Shown here piece after piece: positions 34,442-43,413 of a DNA stretch of 64,000 bases. The translations under genes and the position numbers were made by a program. This DNA is from UBA4732 sp002404095. Its GTDB lineage: Bacteria; Planctomycetota; Planctomycetia; Gemmatales; Gemmataceae. Positions within the stretch are counted from its first letter, which is position 1. Every line of letters starts with the position of its first letter. Under the pieces are notes generated by a model. The model had not been told where the DNA came from and did no database searches. It worked only from the letters and a program-made list of their open reading frames with translations. The stretch is from contig DAIPWT010000003.1 in the NCBI GenBank assembly GCA_036783645.1, forward strand, positions 56,671-120,670, read 5' to 3'.

Positions 34442-34579
34442 TTTCATCGCCCTCAAATAGACGAATCGACGCGGCGGCCGGGCGTGGACCCGAAGACCGG
34501 CGGCGACATAACCCCTAGAATATCATGGATCGCCGCCGGATAGAAGAGGGCGGCGCCATTCCAAGGCTCATAAGGGACG

Positions 34580-35800
34580 ATGATGGCCGACGACAAGCCC
34601 GGACCCCTGGCAGGGCTGCGCGTGTTAGACGCCTCACGGGTGCTGGCCGGCCCGTTTTGCGGACAGATCTTCGGCGACCTCGGCGCCGAGGTGCTGAAGG
34701 TCGAGCGGCCCGGCGCCGGCGACGAGACGCGCGGTTGGGGGCCGCCTTTCGTTCCATTCAGCGACGGCGCCGAACTCAGCGCCTATTACCTATCCTGTAA
34801 TCGCAATAAGCGCGGGATCACCCTCGATCTGGCTCAACCCGAGGGCATACGCATTTTCCAGGAATTGGCGCGCAAGAGCGACATAGTGCTGGAGAATTTC
34901 AGGGCGGCGAGCGCGGCCAAGCTCGGCCTTAGTCCGGCGGAATTGTTGGCTGTGAACCCGCGATTGATCGTCTGTTCCATCTCCGGCTATGGGCGGACAG
35001 GGCCGTGGAGCGACTTGCCGGGATACGACTTTGCCATCCAAGCGCTCAGCGGCTTGATGAGCGTCACCGGCCCGGCGGGCGGCGAGCCGAGCAAAGTCGG
35101 CGTGGCAGTTACGGACGTGCTGACGGGCCTGTACGCGGCGGTGGCGGTGTTGGCCTGCCTCCACGCTCGGCAGCGCACCGGGCACGGCTACGTCATCGAC
35201 ATGGCCCTGTTGGACTGCGCCGTGGCGTCGCAGGTGAACCTGGCGCAGGCCTTTCTGAGCAGCGGCGAAACGCCGCCGCGTCAGGGCAACGCTCACCTTC
35301 AAATCGTCCCTTATCAGTTGTTCGCCACCGCCGATTCGTGGCTGGTGCTGGCCGTGGGCAACGACGGCCAATGGCGCCGCTTCTGCGTCGCGGCGGCTCA
35401 TCCCGAATGGGCTGACGATGAACGCTTCGCCGACAACCCCGCGCGTGTTCGCAACCGAGAGTCGCTCGTACCGCTGGTTGAAACGGTAATGCGGACAAAG
35501 AGGACCGCCGAATGGAAAGAGGTATTGGCTGGCGCCGACGTTCCGCATGCGCCGGTCTGGACCTACGCCGACCTGTTCGCAAGTCCGCAGGCGGCGGCGC
35601 GCGGCCTGCGCGTGGTGGTGCGCGACCCGTCGGGCAGGCCGGTGGACCTGGTCGGGACGCCGTTTCACATTACCGGCGCGACGATGCCGACGCCGGCCGC
35701 GCCGCCGACGCTGGGCCAACACACAGCGGAGGTGTTGACGAGCTTGCTGGGAATGGACGCCGCACAGCTAGAAGAGCTGCGCCGGCAGGGCGTTATTTGA
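34580..35800 (+). CDS. CaiB/BaiF-type (class III) CoA transferase
   Basis: The 406-residue protein has family III CoA-transferase motifs. These are the N-terminal LAGLRVLDASRVLAGPFCGQ, LGAEVLKVERPGAGDETRGWGPPF, and the catalytic-aspartate segment VGVAVTDVLTGLYAA. LENFRAASAAKLGL and SISGYGRTGPW are also present. The enzyme moves CoA between organic acids, but the substrate is not predictable. ATG 34580 is followed at once by a second ATG, with AAGGGA upstream. It stands alone between a divergent helical-protein gene and the convergent ndk gene. Confidence 0.92.
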   Translation: MMADDKPGPLAGLRVLDASRVLAGPFCGQIFGDLGAEVLKVERPGAGDETRGWGPPFVPFSDGAELSAYYLSCNRNKRGITLDLAQPEGIRIFQELARKSDIVLENFRAASAAKLGLSPAELLAVNPRLIVCSISGYGRTGPWSDLPGYDFAIQALSGLMSVTGPAGGEPSKVGVAVTDVLTGLYAAVAVLACLHARQRTGHGYVIDMALLDCAVASQVNLAQAFLSSGETPPRQGNAHLQIVPYQLFATADSWLVLAVGNDGQWRRFCVAAAHPEWADDERFADNPARVRNRESLVPLVETVMRTKRTAEWKEVLAGADVPHAPVWTYADLFASPQAAARGLRVVVRDPSGRPVDLVGTPFHITGATMPTPAAPPTLGQHTAEVLTSLLGMDAAQLEELRRQGVI

Positions 35801-35807
35801 ACGAAAA

Positions 35808-35885
35808 CGAACCTCCGTCTGAGCCGGAAGCGTGACCGACGGAGGAAAAACCGTCGCCCACGCTTCCGGCTCGGACGGAGGTTCG
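35808..35885. repeat. Palindromic element between convergent genes
   Basis: The arms are 35808-35834 and 35859-35885, 27 bp each with one mismatch, plus inner pairing of CCGACGG with CCGTCGC. It fills the gap between the CoA transferase stop (7 bases before) and the ndk stop (4 bases after), so it could serve as a bidirectional terminator, but no T-tracts flank it. Confidence 0.9.
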
Positions 35886-35889
35886 TCTT

Positions 35890-36342
35890 TCACGCGCCCG
35901 CCACCCACGGCGCATCCGCCGGCTGCCAATCGACCAACTCCTCCGGCTTGAACCAAAGGGCGATCTCGGTCTTGGCGTTGTCCGCGCTGTCGCTGCCGTG
36001 GATCAAATTGTTCTGGATGCTAATGCCGAAGTCGCCGCGGATCGTGCCCGGCGCCGCCTTCGCCCCGTCCGTCGGCCCGATCAGGCTCCGCGCGACGGCC
36101 ACCGCCTCGCGCCCCTCCAGCACGAGCGCCACCGTCGGCCCCGCCGTCAGGAACTTCAACAGCGATTCGTAAAACGGCTTGCCCTTGTGGACGGCGTAAT
36201 GCTGTTCCGCCAACGTTCGCCCGGCTTGCACCAGTTTCAAGGCCGTCAAACGCAGCCCCTTTTGTTCAAAGCGCTGCAGCACCGCGCCAGCCAGCCGGCG
36301 CTGTACGCAATCGGGTTTCAGCAGGATCAAAGTTCGTTCCAT
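35890..36342 (-). CDS. ndk: Nucleoside-diphosphate kinase
   Basis: The 150-residue protein matches the usual Ndk length. It opens MERTLILLKPDCVQRRLAG and carries the catalytic-histidine motif NLIHGSDS, with the TIRGDFG segment before it. Ndk balances nucleoside triphosphate pools by a phospho-histidine intermediate. The gene lies downstream of rho in the same direction, 108 bases away. The short extension DWQPADAPWVAGA at the C-terminus is slightly longer than in E. coli. Confidence 0.96.
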   Translation of the reverse strand: MERTLILLKPDCVQRRLAGAVLQRFEQKGLRLTALKLVQAGRTLAEQHYAVHKGKPFYESLLKFLTAGPTVALVLEGREAVAVARSLIGPTDGAKAAPGTIRGDFGISIQNNLIHGSDSADNAKTEIALWFKPEELVDWQPADAPWVAGA

Positions 36343-36450
36343 GTTTTCTCACTATTTCAGATCGTATTAATAATCGAGCGGCCGCCCCGCACGGAACGGC
36401 GAGCGTAATTGTACGAGGACGGGAATGAGAGGGGGGTAGACTCCGGCAAT

Positions 36451-37572
36451 TCAGCGCACGAACGCGCCGATCTTCTCAAGAAAGGCCGCGTTGGAAGAGG
36501 TGGCGCCGAGTTTCTTGATGAGCATCTCCATCGCCTCGATCGGCTTCATTTGCACGAGCGTGCGCCGCAGCAGCGTCACACGCTCCAGTACCTCCGGCGA
36601 TAGGATGCGTTCTTCCTTGCGCGTCCCCGACTGGCTGATGTCGATGGCCGGGTAAACCCGGCGGTCGGCCAGTCGGCGATCCAGCACCAGTTCCATGTTG
36701 CCTGTGCCCTTAAACTCCTGGAAGATCAGTTCGTCCATGCGACTGCCGGTGTCGATCAAGGCGGTGCCCATGACGGTCAGCGAGCCGCCTTCCTCGAAGA
36801 CGCGGGCCGCCCCAAAAAGGCGTTTGGGGATCTCCATTGCCCGTACATCGACGCCGCCGCTCATGGTACGGCCGCTATTGCCGACGTTTTTGTTATAGGC
36901 TCGCGCCAGCCGCGTCAGGCTGTCGAGCAATACAAGAGCTTGCTTGCCCTGTTCGGCCAAGCGCTTGCCGCGCTCGACCACCAGCTGAGCCAGGCGGACG
37001 TGGCTGATACTATCCTGATCGGCGCTGCTGGCGACGACTTCGCCGCGGATGCTGCGCTTCATGTCCGTCACCTCTTCGGGCCGCTCGTCGATAAGCAGCA
37101 TGATGAGGTGCATTTCGGGATGGTTTTCAACCACCGCTTGCGCGATGTGCTGGAGCAGGACGGTCTTGCCGGTTCGCGGCGGGGCGACGATCAGGCCGCG
37201 TTGTCCCTTGCCGATGGGCGTGAGCAAGTCCATGACGCGCGTGGTGAGCCGGTCGGAAGTGGTCTCAAGCCGGATCGCCTCATGGGGATCAATGGGCGTG
37301 AGGTCGTCGAACTTGCGCGGCCGGTATTGCTCCGGCGGCTGGCCCTCGACGGCCTCAACGCGCGCCAGGCGCGGCCCGGTCCCCTTGCGAGCGGCGTCCA
37401 CGGGGCCGGCGAGCAAAAGCCCTTCACGTAGGCCGAGCTTCTGAATGAAGGGGGCGGGAACGTAAGGGTCGGCCTGTTGGGCGACATAGTTACGAGCGGC
37501 GTTACGAAGAAAGCCGTATCCCTTGGGGTGCATTTCGAGCACGCCTTGGGTGGATTGGTCGTCGCGGGACAT
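36451..37572 (-). CDS. rho: Transcription termination factor Rho
   Basis: The 373-residue protein contains the Rho RNA-binding cold-shock-like domain (GVLEMHPKGYGFLRNAARNY) and the hexameric ATPase. Walker A is QRGLIVAPPRTGKT, followed by LLIDERPEEVTDM, the Q-loop/secondary-site region and the SGGVDVRAMEIPKRLFGAARN-type segment. It is shorter than E. coli Rho because the N-terminal helical subdomain is nearly absent. An AGGA site precedes the ATG. A perfect palindrome separates it from thyX upstream. Confidence 0.96.
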   Translation of the reverse strand: MSRDDQSTQGVLEMHPKGYGFLRNAARNYVAQQADPYVPAPFIQKLGLREGLLLAGPVDAARKGTGPRLARVEAVEGQPPEQYRPRKFDDLTPIDPHEAIRLETTSDRLTTRVMDLLTPIGKGQRGLIVAPPRTGKTVLLQHIAQAVVENHPEMHLIMLLIDERPEEVTDMKRSIRGEVVASSADQDSISHVRLAQLVVERGKRLAEQGKQALVLLDSLTRLARAYNKNVGNSGRTMSGGVDVRAMEIPKRLFGAARVFEEGGSLTVMGTALIDTGSRMDELIFQEFKGTGNMELVLDRRLADRRVYPAIDISQSGTRKEERILSPEVLERVTLLRRTLVQMKPIEAMEMLIKKLGATSSNAAFLEKIGAFVR

Positions 37573-37587
37573 AGATTCCTCGGAAGA

Positions 37588-37691
37588 GTAGTCAGTAGCC
37601 AGTAGTCAGTAGCGGAAAGCACGAAGTCAGGGACAAAAGGCTCGATCCGCGAAGGGCGGTCGTCCGCTACTGACTACTGGCTACTGACTAC
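37588..37691. repeat. Palindromic element between rho and thyX
   Basis: The arms are perfect, 37588-37616 and 37663-37691, 29 bp each, and are internally repetitive (AGTAGTCAGTAGCC). The loop is 46 bases. It starts 15 bases upstream of the rho start codon and ends 5 bases from the thyX stop. Confidence 0.92.
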
Positions 37692-37696
37692 TATTT

Positions 37697-38521
37697 TCAC
37701 ACTTTGCGATGCGCGGTGACGGCCTCACGAGTGCCGTCGGGCAGTGGTTCCAGCCGGTAGTCGGCGAAGAGATTCGGCGCTTCCGCCTGCATGATTTCCA
37801 ACACCTTGACGGCGAGTTTGCGGATTTCGGTTTCCGCATGACGACTGGCGCGCAGCTCGATAAAGTGCCGCAGCGCCCGGGCATTGGCCGAGACGAATAT
37901 CTTCGTCTCGGTCGCGTTGGGCAGCACACTGCGAGCAGCCTGGCGGGCCAGCTTGCGCCGCAACGTCTTGTCCGGCTCGTCCTTGAACTTCTCGCCCAAC
38001 CTCTCCACCAGCCGAACGTACGCCCGGTGGGCGTGGGCCACGGCCTCCAGCCAAAGGTCGTGCGTCTCCGGGTCGTCGGCTATCACATCCGGCTCGACGT
38101 ACTCGGCGACCGACTCATCGACGTACCGCTGGCTTAATTGAGAGTAAGACCATCCGGAACGGTGTCGAACCAACTCGTGCGTCAGGCTGCGCGAGACGCC
38201 GGTGAAGACAAAGTTCCACACGGCATGTTCCAAAACCGATCCGTGGCCGACCTCAAGTATGTGATCCAGATACACCTTGTTGCCGCCCGGCCGCGGACGG
38301 GCGAAGCTCATGTAACATAATCGACCGGCCATCTCCGCAATATGCTCTCCGCCGACTTCGGTGTCGGTTTGCCAACTGACGCCGTGATCGGCGAGGAAGC
38401 GGTCGGCCTCGGCGGAATCGACCACTTGCCGCCCGACGAGGTAGACGGTCGGTTCACGAAGGATCCGAACGTCTTTGGAAGGATCGAAGGAATCCATGGA
38501 AGTTGTTCGCAATGCTGCCAC
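37697..38521 (-). CDS. thyX: FAD-dependent thymidylate synthase
   Basis: The 274-residue protein has the ThyX signature RHRSGWSYSQLSQRY, with GNKVYLDHILEVGHGSVLEH before it. ThyX makes dTMP from dUMP using FAD and methylenetetrahydrofolate. The start is taken as GTG 38521 because AAAGGAG lies 8 bases upstream. The ATG at 38497 has no such site, though the conserved fold begins after both. The C-terminal half (KIFVSANARALRHFIELRAS) is also typical. It is divergent from prpB, with only family D palindromes between. Confidence 0.95.
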   Translation of the reverse strand: MAALRTTSMDSFDPSKDVRILREPTVYLVGRQVVDSAEADRFLADHGVSWQTDTEVGGEHIAEMAGRLCYMSFARPRPGGNKVYLDHILEVGHGSVLEHAVWNFVFTGVSRSLTHELVRHRSGWSYSQLSQRYVDESVAEYVEPDVIADDPETHDLWLEAVAHAHRAYVRLVERLGEKFKDEPDKTLRRKLARQAARSVLPNATETKIFVSANARALRHFIELRASRHAETEIRKLAVKVLEIMQAEAPNLFADYRLEPLPDGTREAVTAHRKV

Positions 38522-38710
38522 GCTTGGGACTCCTTTCCCAACGAATTTCAGGGGGGAAGCGGCGGACGGGGCCGGGACGCCGATTCGCGGCGTGGAGGAG
38601 GAGCGTGCGCCTTCATCATAATGCGCCCGCGCACAATGTCAACCGCGGATGCCAGGGACTTGTCAATAGTACCGCGCGACGGAGAATAAATGCAACGCAA
38701 CATTTCCGAA

Positions 38711-38840
38711 GGTGGGCCACTCGCTCCGCGAGTGGCTTGGATGGTGGGCCGCTCGCTCCGCGAGTGGCTTGGACAGGTATCCTGGCTGAGGAAACCGGGC
38801 GCTCGCGGAACCAAGCCACTCGCGGAGCGAGCGGCCCACC
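38711..38840. repeat. Composite family D palindrome in the thyX-prpB divergent region
   Basis: A 30-bp unit occurs at 38711-38740 and again, with one change, at 38743-38772. The exact reverse complement of the second copy is at 38811-38840. Each unit is itself palindromic. The right arm ends 18 bases before the prpB ATG. The rest of 38522-38858 has no recognisable feature, so the promoters for both flanking genes must lie around or in this element. Confidence 0.93.
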
Positions 38841-38858
38841 ATAGAGAGGACAGCACCC

Positions 38859-39734
38859 ATGACCTCGCGCCCGAGTCTATCTCCCGGTCGTCGGCTGCGC
38901 GACGCGATCACGGCCGAGCCGATCGCCGTGCCCGGCGTCTTCAACGCCCTCGTTGGCCGTATGGCCGAACGCCTCGGCTTTCGGGCGATGTATCTATCAG
39001 GCGCTGCCCTGTCAGCGTCGATGGGGCTGCCCGACGTCGGCCTGGTGACGCTGACTGAGTTCGTGGAGGAAGCGCGGCGACTGACGGCCGCCAGTTCGCT
39101 GCCGCTGCTGTGCGACGCCGACGTTGGCTTTGGCGAGGCGCTAAACGTCGAGCGGACGGTGCGGATGTTCGAGAGCGCTGGCGCCGCGGGCATCCAGCTT
39201 GAGGATCAGTTGCTACCGAAGCGCTGCGGCCACTTATCGGGCAAGCACTTGGTCGAAGCGGAGGCGATGGCGGCCAAGGTCCGGGCGGCCGCGGCGGCGC
39301 GACAGGACGCCGATTTCGTGATCGTCGCCCGCACCGACGCGCGCGGCGTTCATGGCTTCGACGACGCTGTGCGCCGCGCCCGCTTGTACTTGGAGGCGGG
39401 GGCGGACGTCATCTTCCCGGAAGCGCTGGAGAGTGCCGAGGAGTTCGCCGCGTTTGCGCGGGCGGTCCAGGCGCCGCTGTTGGCCAACATGACGGAGTTC
39501 GGCCGCAGCCCGTACCTGGACTTTGCGGCCCTAACGGCGATGGGTTACCGTATAGTATTATACCCCGTCACGGCTCTGCGCGCTGCCCTACGCGCGGCCG
39601 AGACGACGCTGGCGGAGATTCTGAACAAGGGCCACCAGCGCGACGCGCTGCCGAAGATGTTGAGCCGCGCCGAACTGTACGACTTGCTCGACTACGCGGG
39701 CCATGAAGAACGAGACCGCTCGTATTTCCGCTGA
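38859..39734 (+). CDS. prpB: 2-methylisocitrate lyase (isocitrate lyase/PEP mutase family)
   Basis: The 291-residue protein has the family signature PKRCGHLSGK, the metal-binding DADVGFG and QLEDQ segments, and the usual PrpB length. It splits 2-methylisocitrate to pyruvate and succinate, the last step of the methylcitrate cycle for propionyl-CoA. Pairing with the citrate-synthase-family gene just downstream supports PrpB over other lyases of this superfamily such as oxaloacetate decarboxylase. The start follows AGAGAGGA. No prpD is in the window. Confidence 0.88.
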   Translation: MTSRPSLSPGRRLRDAITAEPIAVPGVFNALVGRMAERLGFRAMYLSGAALSASMGLPDVGLVTLTEFVEEARRLTAASSLPLLCDADVGFGEALNVERTVRMFESAGAAGIQLEDQLLPKRCGHLSGKHLVEAEAMAAKVRAAAAARQDADFVIVARTDARGVHGFDDAVRRARLYLEAGADVIFPEALESAEEFAAFARAVQAPLLANMTEFGRSPYLDFAALTAMGYRIVLYPVTALRAALRAAETTLAEILNKGHQRDALPKMLSRAELYDLLDYAGHEERDRSYFR

Positions 39735-39749
39735 GAGTCTGTCCGGGTT

Positions 39750-39819
39750 ACGAGCCGCGACCGTTAGGGAGCGGTGGCCTCACGCAGCCTAAAACCGCTC
39801 CCTAACGGTCGCGGCTCGT
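39750..39819. repeat. Palindromic element, family B, between prpB and prpC
   Basis: The arms are perfect, 39750-39775 and 39794-39819, 26 bp each and identical to those at 29417-29485. Its loop resembles the reverse complement of the loop in that copy. It lies inside a likely prpBC operon. Confidence 0.93.
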
Positions 39820-39844
39820 TGAATTAAGTTATTGAGAAACGCAC

Positions 39845-40963
39845 ATGAACAGCAGCGAAGAGTATTCCCCCGGTCTGGAAGGCGTGATCGGCGGCGAGAC
39901 GGCGATCTCCACGATCACCGACGGTCTAAGCTATCGCGGATATGCCGTACCGGAATTGGCTGAGAAAGGCACCTTTGACGACATTGCCTATCTGCTATTG
40001 CACGGCGACCTTCCCAGCGGCGGACAGCGCGCCGACTTTCGTAAGCGTGTGATGGCGACCCAGCAGCTGCCCGATGCGCTAATCAACCTGTTCCGTGCGT
40101 TGCCGCGCGAGACGCCGCCGATGGATGTGCTGCGCACGGCCGTCAGCGTACTGGCCCATTACGACCCGGAGGCGCAGGAGTTATCGCCGGCCGCCAGTCT
40201 GCGCAAGGCGGAACGGCTACTCGGACAGATTCCGGTCGCCATTGCGGCACAATGGCGCATCGCGCACGGCCTGCCAGCCTACACAGCCAGCCCCGACCTC
40301 GGACATGCGGCGAGTTTCCTCTATCTCCTGCGCGGCAAGGAGGCTTCACCCGACGCCGTGCGCGCGCTGGACGTATCCCTGATCCTGTACGCGGAACACG
40401 AATTCAACGCCTCGACGTTCACGGCGCGCGTGGTCTGTTCGACGGAATCGGACCTTCATTCGTGCATCGTCGCGGCCATCGGAGCGCTCAAGGGTCGGCT
40501 GCACGGCGGGGCCAATGAAAAAGTGATGGACGCGCTCCGCGCGGCCGGCGGGCCTTCGACGGCCGAGCGGTGGGTGCGCGACGCGCTGGCTCGCAAAGAA
40601 AAACTGATGGGCTTCGGCCATCGCGTTTACAAAGCCGGCGACGTGCGCGCGGCAGTGCTGACCCCCTACGCCCGCCGCGCGGCGGAAGCGGCGGGACAAT
40701 TACAATGGGAGGAGACGGCCGCCGTCATCGAACGGGTGTTGGCGGCGGAGAAGAATTTGCACCCTAACCTCGACTGGCCGGCCGGCCGACTGTATCACGC
40801 CTTGGGCCTGGAAGTGCCGCTCTATACGCCGATTTTCGTGATGGCGCGCGTGGCGGGGTGGAGCGCTCATGTCATCGAACAACAGGGGCGTAATCGTCTG
40901 ATCCGACCTCGCAGCCGCTATATCGGGCCGCCGCGCCGCGCGGTCCCGGCGGACCCGGTCTAA
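39845..40963 (+). CDS. prpC: Citrate synthase family, probable 2-methylcitrate synthase
   Basis: The 372-residue protein has the citrate-synthase active-site motif MGFGHRVYK, with RLHGGANEKV and the catalytic-aspartate region near GRLYHALGLEVPLYTPIFV. Its short type-II-like length (about 370, without the long N-terminal extension) fits 2-methylcitrate synthases and Gram-positive citrate synthases. Because it follows prpB, condensation of propionyl-CoA with oxaloacetate is the more likely reaction, but plain citrate synthase activity cannot be excluded. The prpB-prpC gap of 110 bases is mostly the family B palindrome. Confidence 0.87.
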   Translation: MNSSEEYSPGLEGVIGGETAISTITDGLSYRGYAVPELAEKGTFDDIAYLLLHGDLPSGGQRADFRKRVMATQQLPDALINLFRALPRETPPMDVLRTAVSVLAHYDPEAQELSPAASLRKAERLLGQIPVAIAAQWRIAHGLPAYTASPDLGHAASFLYLLRGKEASPDAVRALDVSLILYAEHEFNASTFTARVVCSTESDLHSCIVAAIGALKGRLHGGANEKVMDALRAAGGPSTAERWVRDALARKEKLMGFGHRVYKAGDVRAAVLTPYARRAAEAAGQLQWEETAAVIERVLAAEKNLHPNLDWPAGRLYHALGLEVPLYTPIFVMARVAGWSAHVIEQQGRNRLIRPRSRYIGPPRRAVPADPV

Positions 40964-41069
40964 GCGGGTCGGCAAGCGATCCCGCTCGGTCGGAAACCCG
41001 GTGAGCGGGGCGGAAGCCAGCTGATTTAGTATTTCATCGCTCATTGTTGGAAGCATCAGGGAGGCTCAC

Positions 41070-41246
41070 GCGAGCCCGCAGCGCTAAGCAAGGGCGAGTC
41101 CGTCCTTTGCTCGCCGTTGCTTGGCGCTGCGGGCTCGCCCGCCTTTATTCCAAACGGAGACGCTACTGGAAATCGTGTTTGGTGTGTTTGACAGGCGGCC
41201 ATCGGTCGGTTAGCCTAGTCGGCTGAAAGCCGACGCGGCTAAACCG
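41070..41246. repeat. Two palindromic elements downstream of prpC
   Basis: The first has arms 41070-41090 and 41118-41138 (GCGAGCCCGCAGCGC core, 21 bp, one mismatch). The second is a nested hairpin at about 41207-41246, GGTTAGCC with GGCTAAACC outside and GTCGGCT with AGCCGAC inside. The 351-base gap 40964-41314 shows nothing else. Confidence 0.8.
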
Positions 41247-41314
41247 TCGTGCCGGCGCGGTGATAGGCAGCGGCGGCGCTGTCTAATCATGGTTCGGCTT
41301 ACGGGGAGAGAACG

Positions 41315-41794
41315 GTGACTGAGCGCATTCGCAGTGACCAGCGACTCGCGGTTACCATCGCCGCGCTGATCTTCGGGCCGCTCTTCATGCTGGGTCCCGT
41401 GGCTGGCGGAATCTGCATACTCGTCCTCGCGCGGCTGAGCGTCGAGACCGTCCTTTTCGCTATCGGACTATGCTGCCTCAGTGCTTTCCTCACTTACCAC
41501 ATGACGCAGAATTATCAGTGGGTGGAATTCGACGGCATACATATCCGTGGGCGCCGCTTCTGGACCCGGCGTCTCGTCGAGAACACCCTGGCCGATGTCC
41601 AGGAGATCCGTGTGCTGGGGGCGCTTGCACGGAATAAGGTAACCAGTGTGACCGATGCGATCATCGGACCTGTACGCGGCTGGGAGATCTGTTTTCGCCA
41701 TGGCCCCAGCATCGCGGTGATCCGCCTCGACATGAAAAACGCTGAACAGCTAGCCGCGACAGTGGAACGTGCCCTACAACAGCGGGGGACATGA
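41315..41794 (+). CDS. Orphan small membrane protein with PH-like domain
   Basis: The 159-residue protein starts at a GTG behind GGGGAGAG. Two membrane helices (about 12-35 and 45-64) are followed by a beta-rich domain, with WVEFDGIHIRGRRFWTRR and the IAVIRLDMKNAEQLAATVERAL end typical of bacterial PH-like membrane proteins (YcxB/DUF-type). Function is unknown. It opens an accessory stretch and is followed 10 bases later by a bulged inverted repeat resembling a gene-cassette recombination site. Confidence 0.65.
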   Translation: MTERIRSDQRLAVTIAALIFGPLFMLGPVAGGICILVLARLSVETVLFAIGLCCLSAFLTYHMTQNYQWVEFDGIHIRGRRFWTRRLVENTLADVQEIRVLGALARNKVTSVTDAIIGPVRGWEICFRHGPSIAVIRLDMKNAEQLAATVERALQQRGT

Positions 41795-41804
41795 TTTCAA
41801 GAGG

Positions 41805-41897
41805 CCGAACCAGTCGCTGCAGCCGACCGGGGCCGCATGACGCCCTCGCGCGGCGCGCAGTCTCCTCCGCGGCCCCGGCGGCTGAGCGGGTTGTTAG
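41805..41897. repeat. Bulged inverted repeat, attC-like
   Basis: The arms are about 41805-41836 and 41869-41897 and pair over roughly 27 bases with a few unpaired bases. The left arm reads GAACCAGTCGCTGCAGCCG and the right ends GCTGAGCGGGTTGTTAG. The GTT-end, AAC-start and bulges recall integron attC sites, but the core boxes do not match the strict consensus. A fragment resembling the left arm (CAGCCGTTGCAGCC) occurs at about 44438-44470. Confidence 0.55.
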
Positions 41898-41938
41898 CCG
41901 CATGGCAATAGCCCCGGGTCTATAAAGTGAGGTGACTG

Positions 41939-43300
41939 ATGCAAGAACACTGCTCAACCTGGCGGGGCATCGGGCGAGACATGGCCGCGCTCGCTGTGCT
42001 GGTGACTTGCGGCCTTGCCGCATTCGCCGACCCGCCACCCGCGCCAAACGATTCGCCAAAACCCCTGCCGCAGAAGACCGTCACAGCCTGGAAGGCGACT
42101 GGGGCCGAAGTCGGCTGGCTGCAAGCGGAAGAGGGGTTCAGCCTGCATTTCGCCCCGGAGAAAGCAGGTAAGCCGGGCGACCTGCCGGCGTTCAGATTCG
42201 ACCGTTGGCCAGAGGGAGGCCTGACAAAGCTGCCCGAACCCGGCGTGGCCTTCGGACTCGTCCTTGCGAAGAACTCGGACGCCGGGCGGCTGGTGACGGA
42301 CGCCAAGGTGAAGGAACTGGCTGGGCTCACGAGCCTGCAAACACTGGTTCTTGACTACACGCAGGTGACTGGGGAAGGGCTCAACGCGCTGGCCGGGCTC
42401 AAAAGTTTGCAGGAACTGAGCCTTTCCTCCACAAAGGCGGCGGACTCAGGGCTGAAGGCGCTGACTGGGCTGAAGGCTCTACGAAGGCTGCACCTTAACG
42501 GCGCCCCGGTGACGGACGCGGGACTCAAGGAACTGGCCAATCTGAAGGCCCTGCAAACGCTGGACCTCGAGGGCACTAAGGTGGGGGACGCGGGGCTGAA
42601 GGAATTGGCCCAGTTGAACAGCCTGCAAAGGCTCTTCCTCGGCGGCACCCAGGTGACGGACGCAGGCCTGAAGGAATTGGCCGCACTAAACGATTTGCAG
42701 GAGTTAACCCTCGGTGGTACCGAGGTGACGGACGTGGGGCTAAACGCACTCGGCAGGCTGAAGAGTCTGCGGAGCTTGCATCTCGGCGGTACTCGGGTGA
42801 CGGACGCGGGACTCAAGGAACTAGCAGGGCTGACGGGCTTACAAGAACTCGGCCTTGATTTCACGGAAGTGACGGGCGAAGGGCTCAAGGCACTGGCCGG
42901 ACTGAAGGAAATGCGATCGCTGGGCCTTTATGGAACGCAGGTGACGGATGCCGGGCTGAAAAAAGTGGCCGGGATGAGGGGCTTGCAAAGGCTAAACCTC
43001 GGAAGCACCCGAGTGACCAACGCGGGGATGATGGAGTTGGCCAAGCTCGACAGCTTACAATTGCTGTCGCTGAGTGCAATCCCCGTGACGGATGCGGGCC
43101 TGAAGGAATTGGCCAGGCTTAAAAACTTGCAAATGCTAGACCTTAGCGAAGCCAAGGTGACCGACGCGGGCCTGAAGGAACTGACCGGGATGAAGAACCT
43201 GCAATGGCTGCACCTGGCAGGGGCGCGCGGAGTGACCGAGGCAGGGCTGAACGAGCTACGAAAGGCATTGCCGGGTTGCACAATCTCCTCCCGCGAGTGA
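41939..43300 (+). CDS. Secreted leucine-rich-repeat protein
   Basis: The 453-residue protein has a signal peptide (hydrophobic core AALAVLVTCGLAAFA after a basic start). After about residue 110 there are about 13 regular 24-residue leucine-rich repeats of the form VTDAGLKELAxLxxLQxLxLxGT, a ribonuclease-inhibitor/GALA-like class. Such repeats make a curved binding surface; the partner is unknown. The N-terminal 80 residues before the repeats read like a short beta domain. The repeats are also visible as diverged DNA repeats. There is a GAGGTG site upstream. It is flanked by repeats on both sides, in line with an accessory gene. Confidence 0.85.
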   Translation: MQEHCSTWRGIGRDMAALAVLVTCGLAAFADPPPAPNDSPKPLPQKTVTAWKATGAEVGWLQAEEGFSLHFAPEKAGKPGDLPAFRFDRWPEGGLTKLPEPGVAFGLVLAKNSDAGRLVTDAKVKELAGLTSLQTLVLDYTQVTGEGLNALAGLKSLQELSLSSTKAADSGLKALTGLKALRRLHLNGAPVTDAGLKELANLKALQTLDLEGTKVGDAGLKELAQLNSLQRLFLGGTQVTDAGLKELAALNDLQELTLGGTEVTDVGLNALGRLKSLRSLHLGGTRVTDAGLKELAGLTGLQELGLDFTEVTGEGLKALAGLKEMRSLGLYGTQVTDAGLKKVAGMRGLQRLNLGSTRVTNAGMMELAKLDSLQLLSLSAIPVTDAGLKELARLKNLQMLDLSEAKVTDAGLKELTGMKNLQWLHLAGARGVTEAGLNELRKALPGCTISSRE

Positions 43301-43350
43301 GGAGTGCTTCGGGCGCCGCCTGAGCGCAGGCAATCACTGTGTGTAGGAGG

Positions 43351-43413
43351 ACAAAGGGGACGCATCTAATAGTTAGGCGCATCTTCAAGGATATTTAGAT
43401 GCGTCCCTTTGGT
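43351..43413. repeat. Imperfect palindrome before the toxin-antitoxin pair
   Basis: The left arm is about 43351-43370 (AAAGGGGACGCATCTAAT) and the right about 43392-43413, with a one-base difference in the G run. Further GTCCCCTTTGGTGTC words follow. It lies between the LRR gene and the VapB-like gene. Confidence 0.75.

Noticed and set aside
35808..35885. Classical intrinsic terminators at palindromes
   Set aside because: None of the palindromes is followed by a T-tract, and several lie in divergent promoter regions or inside operons; Rho-linked effects remain possible.
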